Below, piece after piece: positions 47,234-56,457 of a DNA stretch of 64,000 nucleotides. Under the pieces are notes generated by a model, which made no database searches, was not told the DNA's origin, and saw nothing but the letters and a program-made list of their open reading frames with translations. Location of the stretch: contig NZ_DFUE01000068.1 in assembly GCF_002379585.1 (NCBI RefSeq), positions 18,099 through 82,098 of the forward strand. The letters are read 5' to 3'. The translations under genes were made by a program, and so were the position numbers. Source of the DNA: Pseudomonas sp. UBA4194. GTDB taxonomy: Bacteria > Pseudomonadota > Gammaproteobacteria > Pseudomonadales > Pseudomonadaceae. The first letter of the stretch is position 1. Every line of letters starts with the position of its first letter.

Positions 47234-48772
47234 CTACGCCGCCTGCACCTTGCCGCGTGCCTGTGCGGATTTCGCCAAATAATGCTCAAGCCGCTGGACG
47301 CCTGGCTCGTCGATGAACAAGCCCAGTTTGCTGCGGCGCCATAGAATGTCGTCGCTGCGAGTGGCCCATTCCTCAGCGCACAGGTAATCGACCTCGCGGG
47401 CGTACAATCCAGCGCCGATGTCCTCGCCCAGATCCTGCAAGCCATCGGCACCTTCGATAAGCGCCCAGCTGCGGCTACCGTAGCTGACCGCCCAACGCTG
47501 CGCGACGCCGGCTGGCAGCCATGGCGCCTTGGCCTGCAGGGCCTGAGCCAGGGCCTGGGGTGTGCTCATGTCTTCGCCGCCCGGCAGCGTGGCCGTTGCT
47601 GTCCAGCTGCCGCGCATCTGGGTGAAGAACGGCAGCAGTTGCGCCATCGCCGATTCCGCCAGTTTGCGATAGGTGGTCAGCTTGCCGCCGAACACCGACA
47701 GCATCGGACCTTCCTCACGGCTGCCACTCAGTGACAGGGTGTAGTCGCGCGTCACGGCAGAGGGGTTGTCGGACTCGTCGTTGCACAGCGGTCGCACACC
47801 GGAATAGGTCCGCACGATGTCGGCACGGCTGACCTGTTTCTTGAAGTGTGCGTTGACCACCTTGAGGATGTAGTCGGTTTCACCGTCGGTAATCTCGACC
47901 TTCGCCGGGTCGCCGGTGTATTCGCGGTCGGTCGTGCCCAGGATGGTGAAACGGTCCAGGTAAGGGATGGTGAAAACGATCCGCTGGTCTTCGTTCTGCA
48001 GGATATGCGCCTGCTCGCCTTCATACAGGCGCGGCACGATCAGGTGGCTGCCCTGGATCAAACGAATGCCATACGGCGATTCGAGTTTCAGGTCGTCACG
48101 GATGAACTTGGCGACCCATGGGCCGGCGGCGTTGACCAAAGCCTTGGCGTGAATGGAGAACAGGGTGCCGTCTTCGCGCTCCAGATGCACGTGCCACAGG
48201 CCCTTGACCCGCCGTGCGTTCACGCAGCGGGTACGGGTGTGAATGTGGGCACCCTGTTCACGGGCGGCCATGGCGTTGAGTACCACCAGACGCGCGTCGT
48301 CTACCCAGCAGTCGGAGTATTCGAAACCGCGGGTGATCTCCGGCTTCAGGGCGCTCTCGGGGCCGAAGCGCAAACTGCGCGAGCCTGGCAATTTTTCCCG
48401 CTTGCCGAGGTGGTCGTAGAGGAACAGCCCGGCGCGAATCATCCAGGCAGGCCGCAGGTGTGGACGGTGGGGCAGCACGAAGCGCATGGGTTTGACGATA
48501 TGGGGCGCTTTGGCCAGGAGCACTTCACGCTCGGCCAGGGCCTCGCGTACCAGACGAAACTCGTGGTGTTCCAGATAACGCAGGCCGCCATGTATCAATT
48601 TGCTGCTGGCCGAGGAGGTGTGGCTGGCCAGGTCGTCCTTTTCGCACAGGAACACCGACAGGCCCCGGCCAGCGGCGTCGGCCGCGATGCCGACGCCGTT
48701 GATGCCACCACCGATCACGGCAATGTCGTAGGTTTCGGCGAGGGGTGGAGTGGGCATGGTCGAATGGGGCAT
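47234..48772 (-). CDS. glpD: Aerobic glycerol-3-phosphate dehydrogenase
   Basis: FAD flavoenzyme of 512 residues that oxidises glycerol-3-phosphate to dihydroxyacetone phosphate at the inner membrane and passes electrons to ubiquinone. The dinucleotide motif is VIGGGINGVGIA near residue 20, and SSKLIHGGLRYLE is the family signature. ATG 48772 has AGGAGG 6 bases upstream; the frame opens further at 48829, inside the operators. GlpR-like sites lie directly upstream. It is the last gene of the glpF-K-R-D block but seems to have its own promoter. Confidence 0.96.
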   Translation of the reverse strand: MPHSTMPTPPLAETYDIAVIGGGINGVGIAADAAGRGLSVFLCEKDDLASHTSSASSKLIHGGLRYLEHHEFRLVREALAEREVLLAKAPHIVKPMRFVLPHRPHLRPAWMIRAGLFLYDHLGKREKLPGSRSLRFGPESALKPEITRGFEYSDCWVDDARLVVLNAMAAREQGAHIHTRTRCVNARRVKGLWHVHLEREDGTLFSIHAKALVNAAGPWVAKFIRDDLKLESPYGIRLIQGSHLIVPRLYEGEQAHILQNEDQRIVFTIPYLDRFTILGTTDREYTGDPAKVEITDGETDYILKVVNAHFKKQVSRADIVRTYSGVRPLCNDESDNPSAVTRDYTLSLSGSREEGPMLSVFGGKLTTYRKLAESAMAQLLPFFTQMRGSWTATATLPGGEDMSTPQALAQALQAKAPWLPAGVAQRWAVSYGSRSWALIEGADGLQDLGEDIGAGLYAREVDYLCAEEWATRSDDILWRRSKLGLFIDEPGVQRLEHYLAKSAQARGKVQAA

Positions 48773-48799
48773 GGCGGGCCTCCTGCTTTTGTAATCGAG

Positions 48800-48849
48800 T
48801 GTTCGGATGACGGATTGTAATTCGAACATTGATGTTCAGTTTCGAACAT
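48800..48849 (-). promoter_or_regulatory. GlpR-type operators upstream of glpD
   Basis: TTCGAACAT occurs at 48821-48829 and again at 48841-48849, 20 bases apart. The inverted half-site ATGTTCA is at 48832-48838, and a further TGTTCG is at 48800-48805. These match the known GlpR half-site ATGTTCG. They lie 28-77 bases ahead of the glpD start codon, where repression would be expected. Confidence 0.75.
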
Positions 48850-48962
48850 AGTAGCGCAAGAGTTGGGAGGGGGCCAGTTGGCTTTGATTGAAAATACTGA
48901 TTGGTGGGGGGGAAAGGAACAAAAGTGAACATTGGTGGGCATGGGGTCAGGTTTGTGGGGGC

Positions 48963-49051
48963 TGGTCCCTTCACCCCAGCCCTCTCCCTGAGGGAGAGGG
49001 GGCCGGACGGTGGCGTTGAGGATAGATGCGGTGGGTATTTAGCTCCCTCTG
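48963..49051. repeat. Truncated copy of the CCCTCTCCCTGAGGGAGAGGG element
   Basis: The left arm (CACCCCAGCCCTCTCCCTGA and its complement) at 48967-49002 is nearly identical to 54064-54102. After a spacer, TTTAGCTCCCTCT (49038-49050) matches the start of the right arm at 54136, but the rest of that arm is missing. It lies between glpR and glpD. Confidence 0.7.
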
Positions 49052-49071
49052 TCTAGATCCTCAGCCAAGAA

Positions 49072-49827
49072 TCAAACCACCTCCAACCGGATCTTGTGTT
49101 GACCCAGCAATTGCACCAGCGCCGGTACCGGCGGCTGATCCGTCACCAGACAATCGATCAGGCTGATGGACCCCAGGCGCACCATGGCGTTTCGGCCGAA
49201 CTTGCTCGAGTCCGCCGCCAGAATGACCTGGCGGGCATTGGCAATGATCGCCTGGCTCACCCGGACTTCCTGATAGTCGAAATCCAGCAGGCTGCCGTCC
49301 TCGTCGATGCCACTGATGCCCACCAAGGCGAAATCCACCTTGAACTGATTGATGAAGTCCACGCTGGCCTGGCCGACCACGCCGCCGTCGCGGCGTACAT
49401 TGCCGCCGGCCAGTTGCACCTCGAAGTCATCCTTGCCGCTGAGAATCGAGGCCACATGAAGGTTGTTGGTGATGATCTTCAAGTGGTTATGGTTGAGCAA
49501 GGCGCGTGCAATCGATTCGGTGGTGGTGCCGATATTGATGAACAGCGAGGCATGGTCGGGGATCTGTGCGGCGATGGCTTCGGCGATGCGCTGTTTCTCG
49601 TCGCGCATCTGGTCGGCACGCATCGCGTAGGCGGTGTTCTCGATGCTCGAGTCGTAGGCCGCGCCGCCGTGATAGCGCCGCAGCAGGTTGTCCTCGGCCA
49701 GTTGGTTGATATCGCGGCGGATCGTCTGCGGGGTAACGACGAAGAGCTGGGCCATCTCCTCGATGCTGACGTAACCGCGTTCACGCACCAGTTCGAGGAT
49801 TTGTTGTTGGCGTGGAGGCAGATTCAT
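49072..49827 (-). CDS. glpR: Glycerol-3-phosphate regulon repressor
   Basis: DeoR-family repressor of 251 residues. The helix-turn-helix occupies residues 1-57 (RQQQILELVRERGYVSIEEM, TPQTIRRDINQL), and a sugar-phosphate sensor domain follows (FINIGTTTESIARALL, LAADSSKFGRNAMV). It would release the glp operators when glycerol-3-phosphate is bound. ATG 49827 with GGAAG upstream gives the conserved start MNLPPRQQQ. Its place between glpK and glpD, and the operators at 48800-48849 and 52508, support the call. Confidence 0.95.
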   Translation of the reverse strand: MNLPPRQQQILELVRERGYVSIEEMAQLFVVTPQTIRRDINQLAEDNLLRRYHGGAAYDSSIENTAYAMRADQMRDEKQRIAEAIAAQIPDHASLFINIGTTTESIARALLNHNHLKIITNNLHVASILSGKDDFEVQLAGGNVRRDGGVVGQASVDFINQFKVDFALVGISGIDEDGSLLDFDYQEVRVSQAIIANARQVILAADSSKFGRNAMVRLGSISLIDCLVTDQPPVPALVQLLGQHKIRLEVV

Positions 49828-49892
49828 TGGGCTTCCTTGGGCTGCCGTGCAAAGGTCTGCATCATGCCGCAGGAAACAACCAGACGCCACCT

Positions 49893-49978
49893 GTGGCAGC
49901 GGCGTAGGGCGCGTCCATGGCAGCGCGCGGTTTCGGACGTTGCGCGGTGGGGTCGGACGCGGCTTACGCCGCTGCTAC
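49893..49978. repeat. REP pair between glpR and glpK
   Basis: GTGGCAGCGGCGTAGGGCGC at 49893 and its inverted partner, GGACGCGGCTTACGCCGCTG, from 49955 form a facing pair of the same family as the accessory-segment arrays. It could separate glpK from glpR transcript stability. Confidence 0.7.
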
Positions 49979-49994
49979 GGTTGGTGGAGCGCGA

Positions 49995-51500
49995 TCAGTT
50001 GGTTTCCTCGTGGGGTTCCCAGTCGCGGGTGCGCTCTACGGCTTTCTGCCAGCCGGCGTAGAGTTTTTCCTTTGCGGCTTCGTCGAGCTGTGGCTCGAAG
50101 GTGCGTTCGATCACCGCCTTGCCACGCAGCTCATCCAGGCTGCTCCAGAAGCCGCATGCCAGACCGGCGAGGTAGGCAGCGCCGAGCGCGGTGGTTTCAC
50201 GCATCTGCGGGCGCTCTACCGAGGTGCCGAGGATATCGGCCTGGAACTGCATCAGGAAGTTGTTGGCCACCGCGCCGCCGTCGACGCGCAGGGCGCTGAG
50301 GCGTTCACCGGAATCCTGCTGCATGGCGTCGAGCACGTCGCGGGTCTGGTAGGCAATCGACTCCAGCGCGGCGCGAATGATGTGGTCCACGCGCACGCCT
50401 CGGGTCAGGCCGAACAGTGCGCCACGGGCATAGGGGTCCCAATAGGGTGCGCCCAGGCCGGTAAACGCCGGTACCAGGTAGACGCCGTTGGTGTCCTTGA
50501 CCTTGCTGGCGAAATATTCGGTGTCGTAGGCGTCGTTGACGATCTTCAGTTCGTCGCGCAGCCACTGCACGGTAGAGCCGCCATTGAACACCGCCCCTTC
50601 CAGGGCGTAGGCCACTTCACCACGAGGGCCGCAGCCGATGGTCGTCAGCATGCCGTGCTTGGATGCCACCGCTTTCTTGCCGGTGTTCATCAGCAGGAAG
50701 CAACCGGTGCCATAGGTATTCTTCGCCTGGCCCGGCTCCACGCACATCTGTCCGAACAGCGCCGATTGCTGGTCGCCGGCGATCCCGGCGATGGCGATGC
50801 CGCTCTTGGTGTGGCCGTAGATCTCCGAGGAAGATTTCACTTGCGGGAGCATCTCGCGCGGGATGTCCAGGGTTTCCAGCATCTTCGCGTCCCATTCCAG
50901 GCTGTGGATGTTGAACAGCATGGTCCGCGAAGCATTGGTGTAATCGGTGACGTGCACCTTGCCGCCGGTGAATTTCCAGATCAGCCAGCTATCCACCGTG
51001 CCGAACAGCAGTTCACCGTTGCGCGCACGTTCGCGGCTGCCTTCCACATTGTCCAGAATCCATTTGAGCTTGGTGCCCGAGAAGTACGGGTCGATGACCA
51101 GCCCGGTGGTTTCCTTGATGTAGTCTTCCATGCCGTCGCGCTTGAGCTGCTGGCAGATCTCGGTGCTGCGTCGGCACTGCCAGACCACGGCATTGTAGAT
51201 GGGACGCCCGCTGTTCTTGTCCCAGACCACTGTGGTTTCGCGTTGGTTGGTGATGCCGATGGCGGCCACCTGGGCATGGCTCAGGCCGGCCTGTGCCAAG
51301 GCCTCGACCATGGTCGCGCTCTGGGTGGCGAAGATTTCCATCGGGTCGTGTTCGACCCAGCCTGCCTGCGGGTAGTGCTGGGCGAACTCGCGCTGGGAGG
51401 TGCCGACCACGTTGGCGTCGCGGTCGAAGATGATCGCCCGGGAGCTGGTCGTGCCTTGGTCCAGGGCAATGATGTAGTTCTTGTTGTCGATATCAGTCAT
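49995..51500 (-). CDS. glpK: Glycerol kinase
   Basis: FGGY-family kinase of 501 residues that phosphorylates glycerol to trap it in the cell. The ATP phosphate-binding motif DQGTTSSRAIIFD is near residue 11. DPYFSGTKLKWIL and GTVDSWLIWKFTGG follow, and the C-terminal RVDGGAVANNFLMQFQ contains the adenosine motif. ATG 51500 gives the standard length; six codons further upstream are rejected. Co-transcribed with glpF (54-base gap). Confidence 0.97.
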   Translation of the reverse strand: MTDIDNKNYIIALDQGTTSSRAIIFDRDANVVGTSQREFAQHYPQAGWVEHDPMEIFATQSATMVEALAQAGLSHAQVAAIGITNQRETTVVWDKNSGRPIYNAVVWQCRRSTEICQQLKRDGMEDYIKETTGLVIDPYFSGTKLKWILDNVEGSRERARNGELLFGTVDSWLIWKFTGGKVHVTDYTNASRTMLFNIHSLEWDAKMLETLDIPREMLPQVKSSSEIYGHTKSGIAIAGIAGDQQSALFGQMCVEPGQAKNTYGTGCFLLMNTGKKAVASKHGMLTTIGCGPRGEVAYALEGAVFNGGSTVQWLRDELKIVNDAYDTEYFASKVKDTNGVYLVPAFTGLGAPYWDPYARGALFGLTRGVRVDHIIRAALESIAYQTRDVLDAMQQDSGERLSALRVDGGAVANNFLMQFQADILGTSVERPQMRETTALGAAYLAGLACGFWSSLDELRGKAVIERTFEPQLDEAAKEKLYAGWQKAVERTRDWEPHEETN

Positions 51501-51554
51501 GTCGATGGCCTTGCACAAGTTTGAAAAGGGTCGGGGAAAAGGTCGGTGCCCGGC

Positions 51555-52397
51555 TCAGTTGGCCTGGGCTTTCCCCGTCACTGGCGTATCGACCGGCGCT
51601 GTGGCCGGGCTGGGTAAATGGCGAGCGATCAGCAGGCGGTAGGCCCCGGCGCCCAGGCAGGCACCGACGATGGGCGCTACCACGGGAACGATGAAGTAGG
51701 GGATCGCGCGTCCTCCGGTGAGGGCTATTTCACCCCAGCCAGCGAAAAAGGTCATCAACTTGGGCCCCAGGTCGCGGGCCGGGCTCATGGCGAAGCCGGT
51801 CAACGGCCCCATGGAACTGCCGATGACCGCAATCAGCAGGCCCACCAGCAAGGGCGCCATTGCACCCCGCGGCAAGCCATTGTGGTCGTCGCCCAGAGCC
51901 ATGATCACTCCCATCAGAATAGCGGTGATCACCATCTCGACCAGGAAAGCCTGGCCAGTGGAGAGCGAGGGGTGAGGGTAGGTGGAGAACACCGAGGCCA
52001 GCTCCAGGCTGGCGGCGCTGCCACGGACCAGGTGATGGGCTTGTTCGTAATCGAAAAACAGGCTGCTGTAGAGGGTGTATACCAGGGCTGCCGAGCAGAA
52101 GGCGCCGGCGATCTGGGCCAGAATGTAGAAGGGCAGCTTGCGCTTGTCAAAGCCGCCGAACAGGCACAAGGCAATGCTCACGGCAGGGTTGAGGTGGGCA
52201 CCGGAAACGCCGGCGGTGAGGTAGATCGCCATGCTGACGCCGATACCCCAGATGATGCTGATTTCCCATTGCCCAAAGCTGGCGCCCCCGACCTTGAGCG
52301 CGGCAACGCAGCCGGTGCCGAAGAAGATCAGCAGCGCAGTGCCGAGAAACTCGGCCGTGCACTGGCCCGACAGAGTCGGCTGTTGCTGTGCAGTCAT
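51555..52397 (-). CDS. glpF: Glycerol uptake facilitator (aquaglyceroporin)
   Basis: MIP-family channel of 280 residues with six membrane helices. The first pore loop reads SGAHLNPAVS and the second contains MSPARDLGPK, both with the Asn-Pro-Ala core; the Asp in the second is typical of glycerol facilitators. First gene of the glpF-glpK unit. The tail after the last helix is proline-rich (LPSPATAPVDTPVTG). Confidence 0.95.
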   Translation of the reverse strand: MTAQQQPTLSGQCTAEFLGTALLIFFGTGCVAALKVGGASFGQWEISIIWGIGVSMAIYLTAGVSGAHLNPAVSIALCLFGGFDKRKLPFYILAQIAGAFCSAALVYTLYSSLFFDYEQAHHLVRGSAASLELASVFSTYPHPSLSTGQAFLVEMVITAILMGVIMALGDDHNGLPRGAMAPLLVGLLIAVIGSSMGPLTGFAMSPARDLGPKLMTFFAGWGEIALTGGRAIPYFIVPVVAPIVGACLGAGAYRLLIARHLPSPATAPVDTPVTGKAQAN

Positions 52398-52507
52398 CGT
52401 GTGTTACCCCAATTGTTTTTTTTGTCTGGCGCATTTTCCGCGCTCGGTACGAGCACCGTCCGGCGATCCCCATCGCTGTCCGGCGTACAGCATGCGCACT
52501 TGCATCC

Positions 52508-52559
52508 AAACGCACATCTTCACAAACGAAAAAATATAGACAAGAAACGCTGCTGTCAA
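52508..52559 (-). promoter_or_regulatory. glpF promoter with a GlpR-like half-site
   Basis: On the minus strand TTGACA (52559-52554) and TATTTT (52536-52531) are 17 bases apart, a good sigma-70 promoter. ATGTGCGTTT (52517-52508), just downstream of the expected start near 52524, differs by one base from the GlpR half-site ATGTTCGTTT. The glpF start codon lies about 110 bases further on. Confidence 0.6.
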
Positions 52560-52689
52560 AGGTCGAAACTGAACGGTCAGGTTCTGTATGGGCCGTTGCG
52601 GAGTAAAGGCGGGGTGATAGGCCCGGCTAGCGGGCGTCGCCGGTGTATGCCCTAATATGTTTCTGATCCCGATCGCCTGGAGAGTCTGG

Positions 52690-53160
52690 ATGACCCCCGC
52701 CTTGGACCTGCTGAAAAAAAACCGAGCCGAACATCGGGTGCACAGTTACGAACATGATCCGAAAGCCGCCTCCTACGGTCTGGAGGCTGCCGAAAAGCTC
52801 GGGCTTGCCGCCGCCCAGGTGTTCAAGACCCTGCTGGCGGCCAGTGAGAAACATGAGCTGGTGGTGGCGGTGGTACCGGTGGCCGGCACCTTGGACCTCA
52901 AGGCCTTGGCCCACGCTGCGGGCGTCAAGAAATGCGAAATGGCCGATCCGCAGGCGGCGCAAAGGGCCACGGGGTATCTGTTGGGCGGTATCAGCCCGCT
53001 GGGGCAGAAAAAGCGTTTGCGCACCTTCATCGACCAATCGGCCGAGCCGCTGGCAACGATCTTCGTCAGCGCCGGCCGCCGCGGCCTGGAGGTGGAGTTG
53101 GCACCGCAGGTGCTGGCGCAGTACACCCAAGGCAGCTTCGCCGATATCGGTCGCGCCTGA
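52690..53160 (+). CDS. ybaK: Cys-tRNA(Pro) / Cys-tRNA(Cys) deacylase YbaK
   Basis: Protein of 156 residues of the YbaK/EbsC family, trans-editing enzymes that hydrolyse Cys wrongly attached to tRNA-Pro. Conserved parts are FKTLLAA, VVPVAGTLDLKALA, KKCEMADPQAAQRATGYLLGGIS (in parts) and RTFIDQSA. ATG 52690 has GGAGAG upstream; 11 codons before it are rejected. Divergent from glpF and 80 bases before the PhzF gene. Confidence 0.93.
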   Translation: MTPALDLLKKNRAEHRVHSYEHDPKAASYGLEAAEKLGLAAAQVFKTLLAASEKHELVVAVVPVAGTLDLKALAHAAGVKKCEMADPQAAQRATGYLLGGISPLGQKKRLRTFIDQSAEPLATIFVSAGRRGLEVELAPQVLAQYTQGSFADIGRA

Positions 53161-53240
53161 GAATCCGAAGAAATTATTTTCCCGTGCCTACAGTCGAAAA
53201 TTGATCACCCACCTGCGCCGCACACCATCCGAGGATTGCC

Positions 53241-54029
53241 ATGCAATTGGACTTCTACCAGGTTGACGCGTTTACCCAGCAGCCGTTCGCTGGCAATCCG
53301 GCCATCGTCTATCGGCTGGACACTTGGCTCAGCGACGAGCTGATGCAGAAAATCGCCGGCGAACACAACCTGGCCGAAACCGCGTTCATGGTGCATGAAG
53401 CCCAGGGTTGGCACATCCGCTGGTTCACCCCCAAGACTGAAGTGCCGCTGTGCGGGCATGCCACGCTGGCCAGCGCGTTCGTGTTGTTCCAGGTGTATGG
53501 CGAGACGGCTGAGACGCTGGCCTTTGCCAGCAAGTCCGGAACGCTGACGGTGACTCGGGAAGGGGAGCGGCTGTGGCTGGATTTCCCGGCCATGATGCCC
53601 CAGGAGCAGTTGGGTCTGACGCTGGATGTAGAACGGGCCCTGGGCTGCGAGGCGGTGGACATCATGGGTGCGGCGTCGCTGTTCGTGTTGCTGGAGTCCG
53701 AGCGTGCGGTGCGTGCCTGCAAACCCGATATGGCCGCGCTGGCCCGACTGCCCTGGCCGGGGGTGATCGTGACGGCGCGAGGTGAGCATCAGGATTTCGT
53801 CTCGCGCTATTTCGCGCCGGCCATTGGGATTGATGAGGACCCGGTGACTGGCTCGACCCATTGCAGCCTGATTCCTTACTGGTCGCAGCGGCTGGTAAAG
53901 GCCAGCCTGACGGCATATCAGTGTTCCCCGCGGGGCGGGGAGCTGTTCTGCCGGATGGAGGGGGAGCGGGTGAAGATTGGTGGGTATGCAACGTTGGTGG
54001 CCAGTGGGCGGTTGGTGGTGGGGGCTTGA
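53241..54029 (+). CDS. PhzF-family isomerase-like protein
   Basis: Protein of 262 residues with the diaminopimelate-epimerase fold. The N-terminus YQVDAFTQQPFAGNPAIVY and NLAETAFM with Glu46, the family catalytic acid, are present; the second half contains GIDEDPVTGSTHCSLIPYW. PhzF itself acts in phenazine synthesis, but no phenazine genes are here, so this is one of the many PhzF relatives of unknown substrate (YddE type). GAGG precedes the ATG. Confidence 0.9.
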   Translation: MQLDFYQVDAFTQQPFAGNPAIVYRLDTWLSDELMQKIAGEHNLAETAFMVHEAQGWHIRWFTPKTEVPLCGHATLASAFVLFQVYGETAETLAFASKSGTLTVTREGERLWLDFPAMMPQEQLGLTLDVERALGCEAVDIMGAASLFVLLESERAVRACKPDMAALARLPWPGVIVTARGEHQDFVSRYFAPAIGIDEDPVTGSTHCSLIPYWSQRLVKASLTAYQCSPRGGELFCRMEGERVKIGGYATLVASGRLVVGA

Positions 54030-54063
54030 GTTTGGTTTGAGTTCGGTTTGGGATGTGTGGTGG

Positions 54064-54180
54064 ATGGTCCCCTCACACCAGCCCTCTCCCTGAGGGAGAG
54101 GGGGCCGTGCGCGGTGCTGCCGATATCCTCGGCTTTTAGCTCCCTCTCCCCCAGGGAGAGGGCTGGGGTGAGGGGACCAT
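54064..54180. repeat. 117-base nested palindrome
   Basis: Left arm 54064-54102 and right arm 54142-54180 are inverted copies matching at 37 of 39 positions (outer part ATGGTCCCCTCAC). Each arm also contains its own hairpin, CCCTCTCCCTGAGGGAGAGGG or a variant. A 39-base spacer separates them. It lies between convergent genes (PhzF and the GGDEF-EAL protein) and could end transcription both ways. Confidence 0.85.
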
Positions 54181-54199
54181 CCCCCACAAATCCCCAAAC

Positions 54200-56398
54200 C
54201 TACCCCTCCACCAACATCTCCCGAAACTCGGCCAACGCCACCGCCCGGCTGTACAGATAGCCCTGATACAAATGACACCCCACCCCCTGCAGAAACGTCA
54301 GTTGCTCCGACAGCTCCACCCCCTCGGCAATCACCGTCAGCCCCAGGCTGCGGGCCATGGCCAGGATGGCGCGGATGATTTCGGCGTCGTTGGGGTCGGT
54401 GGTCGAATCTCGCACGAACGACTGATCGATCTTCAGGGTGTCCACGGGTAGCCGCTTCAGGTACGTCAGGGATGAATACCCCGTGCCGAAATCGTCCATG
54501 GCGAAACTTACGCCCATGCTTTTCAGCGCCAGCATCTTGCTGATGGTGTCCTCCAGGTTCTGGATGACGATCCCTTCGGTCACCTCCAGCTTCAGCAGTT
54601 GGCAAGGCAGCGCGTGGCGTTGCAGGCTGCGGGCGATGCGCTCGACGAAGTCGGCCTGGCGGAACTGTCGAGGGCTGATGTTCACGCAGAGGCTGAAGCG
54701 GTCCGGATCGATCAAGCCTGCGGCCAGCAAGCTGGCGCAGTCGGCACAAGCACGATCGAGGATCCAGCCGCCCACCTCCAGGATCATGCCGCTCTCTTCC
54801 AGCACCTGGATGAACTGTGCAGGGGACTGCTGGCCCAGCAGTGGGTGGTGCCAGCGCAGCAACGCTTCGGCGCCGACGATCAGCCCGCCGCGGGCATCGA
54901 TCTGCGGTTGGTAATGCAGGCTCAACTGCCCACGCGCAACGGCCATGCGCAGGTCGTTCTCCATACGCAGCCGCTCGCTGGCGGCTTTCTGCATGGTGGT
55001 ATGGAACAACTCGGTGGTGTTGCGGCCCGAATCCTTGGCCCGATAGAGGGCGATGTCGGCGCGTTTGAGCAGGTCGGCCGGGGTCGAGCCATGGTCAGGA
55101 ATCAGTGCCACGCCAATGCTGGGCGTCACCTGCAGGCGATGGCCGTCCAGCGACATGGGTTCGGCCAACAACTCGCGCAGGGTGTCGGCCAATTCCCGGA
55201 CCTTCTCGGTCACATGGGCGCGGCTGCCCTCCAGGCCGCTGAGCAGCACCACGAACTCATCGCCGCCAAGGCGTGCCACGGTGTCTTCCAGGCGGACACT
55301 GGCTTCCAGGCGGGCCGTCATGACCTTGAGCACGGCGTCGCCCACCGGATGCCCAAGGGAGTCGTTGATGTGCTTGAAATGGTCCAGATCCAGGAACAAC
55401 AAGGCGCCGCGCAAGTTGTGGCGCTTGAGCAGGGCTATCTGTTGGCTCAGCCGATCCATCAGCAAGGCACGATTCGGCAGGTTGGTCAGCGCATCGTGAT
55501 AGGCCAGGTGTCGGACCTGCGCTTCGGCGTTCTTCAGGGCGACCTCGCGTTTCTCCAGCGCCTGTTCGGCATCCTTGCGTTCGCCCTCGTCGGTAAAGGT
55601 GCTGAGCAGGTAGAGCACCCCCTGCATCTCGATGTTCTGGGTGCGCAGCAGGCCTTGATGGATGCGGCCGTTGCTGACGCGCATCTGCAGCTCGATGGAA
55701 TAGGGCTCGCCGCTGGCATGGGTCGCCGCCATGATTCGCTGGCGCTGCTCGGGGTCTGTCCAGAGGCCCAGTTCCAGGGTGGTCTTGCCAATGATCTGTT
55801 CGGCGCTCCAGCCAAACATCTTTTCGAAGGCCTTGTTGACCTCGATGATCAGGCCGTCTTCGCGCCGCGTGAGCAGCACCACATGCGGGCTGAGGTGGAA
55901 GAGGGTGGCGAAGCGCTTTTCCGAGTTGATCAGCGCGGTTTCCCGCTCGCGCTGCCGGGTGATCTCCCGGACCACGCCGACCATCTGCGGGCGCCCGTGT
56001 TTGTCACGCATCAGGCTGCCGTTGATTTCCAGCCAGTGCAGGCTGCCGTCGGGCCAGCGAATACGGTGACGCATGGCTTTTTCGCTGGGCTCGCCGCGCA
56101 CCACCGCCTGGAAAGCCTTGATGGTGCGGGCGCGGTCTTCCCGGGGCAGCAGGTCCAGGTATTCCAGATCCTGGGGGAGCGGCTGGCTGGGGTCGAAGCC
56201 GAACAGCGCCTGGGTCCCCCGGGACCAACTGATGATGCCGCTGTCGATGTCCCAGAACCAGGCACCGAGGTCAGCGGCATTGAGCGCCGCCAGCAAATGC
56301 GGCGCGCTTTCCCAGCTCTGTTCCGATTGCGCCGGGTCGGCGGCGCGGATGCGGGGCAGGCGTGGGGTACCAGGGGCGGGCTTGAGCATCGGTACCAA
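54200..56398 (-). CDS. PAS-PAS-GGDEF-EAL cyclic-di-GMP protein
   Basis: Cytoplasmic protein of 732 residues, no membrane helix. Two PAS regions (about 30-150 and 160-280) precede a GGDEF domain (about 300-460) and an EAL domain (about 480-730). The GGDEF active site is intact, with the inhibitory RLED motif five residues before it. The EAL motif is present (EALLRW), as are EVTEG, DDFGTGYS, LKIDQSF and IAEGVE, so phosphodiesterase activity is expected. Both activities are possible; the net effect on cyclic-di-GMP and the PAS ligand are unknown. Confidence 0.93.
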   Translation of the reverse strand: MVPMLKPAPGTPRLPRIRAADPAQSEQSWESAPHLLAALNAADLGAWFWDIDSGIISWSRGTQALFGFDPSQPLPQDLEYLDLLPREDRARTIKAFQAVVRGEPSEKAMRHRIRWPDGSLHWLEINGSLMRDKHGRPQMVGVVREITRQRERETALINSEKRFATLFHLSPHVVLLTRREDGLIIEVNKAFEKMFGWSAEQIIGKTTLELGLWTDPEQRQRIMAATHASGEPYSIELQMRVSNGRIHQGLLRTQNIEMQGVLYLLSTFTDEGERKDAEQALEKREVALKNAEAQVRHLAYHDALTNLPNRALLMDRLSQQIALLKRHNLRGALLFLDLDHFKHINDSLGHPVGDAVLKVMTARLEASVRLEDTVARLGGDEFVVLLSGLEGSRAHVTEKVRELADTLRELLAEPMSLDGHRLQVTPSIGVALIPDHGSTPADLLKRADIALYRAKDSGRNTTELFHTTMQKAASERLRMENDLRMAVARGQLSLHYQPQIDARGGLIVGAEALLRWHHPLLGQQSPAQFIQVLEESGMILEVGGWILDRACADCASLLAAGLIDPDRFSLCVNISPRQFRQADFVERIARSLQRHALPCQLLKLEVTEGIVIQNLEDTISKMLALKSMGVSFAMDDFGTGYSSLTYLKRLPVDTLKIDQSFVRDSTTDPNDAEIIRAILAMARSLGLTVIAEGVELSEQLTFLQGVGCHLYQGYLYSRAVALAEFREMLVEG

Positions 56399-56457
56399 AC
56401 CTTTTGGTGAGTGAAGCGTCCTTGTTGTAGAGATTGCGCCCAGCGCCGATGGTTCGT

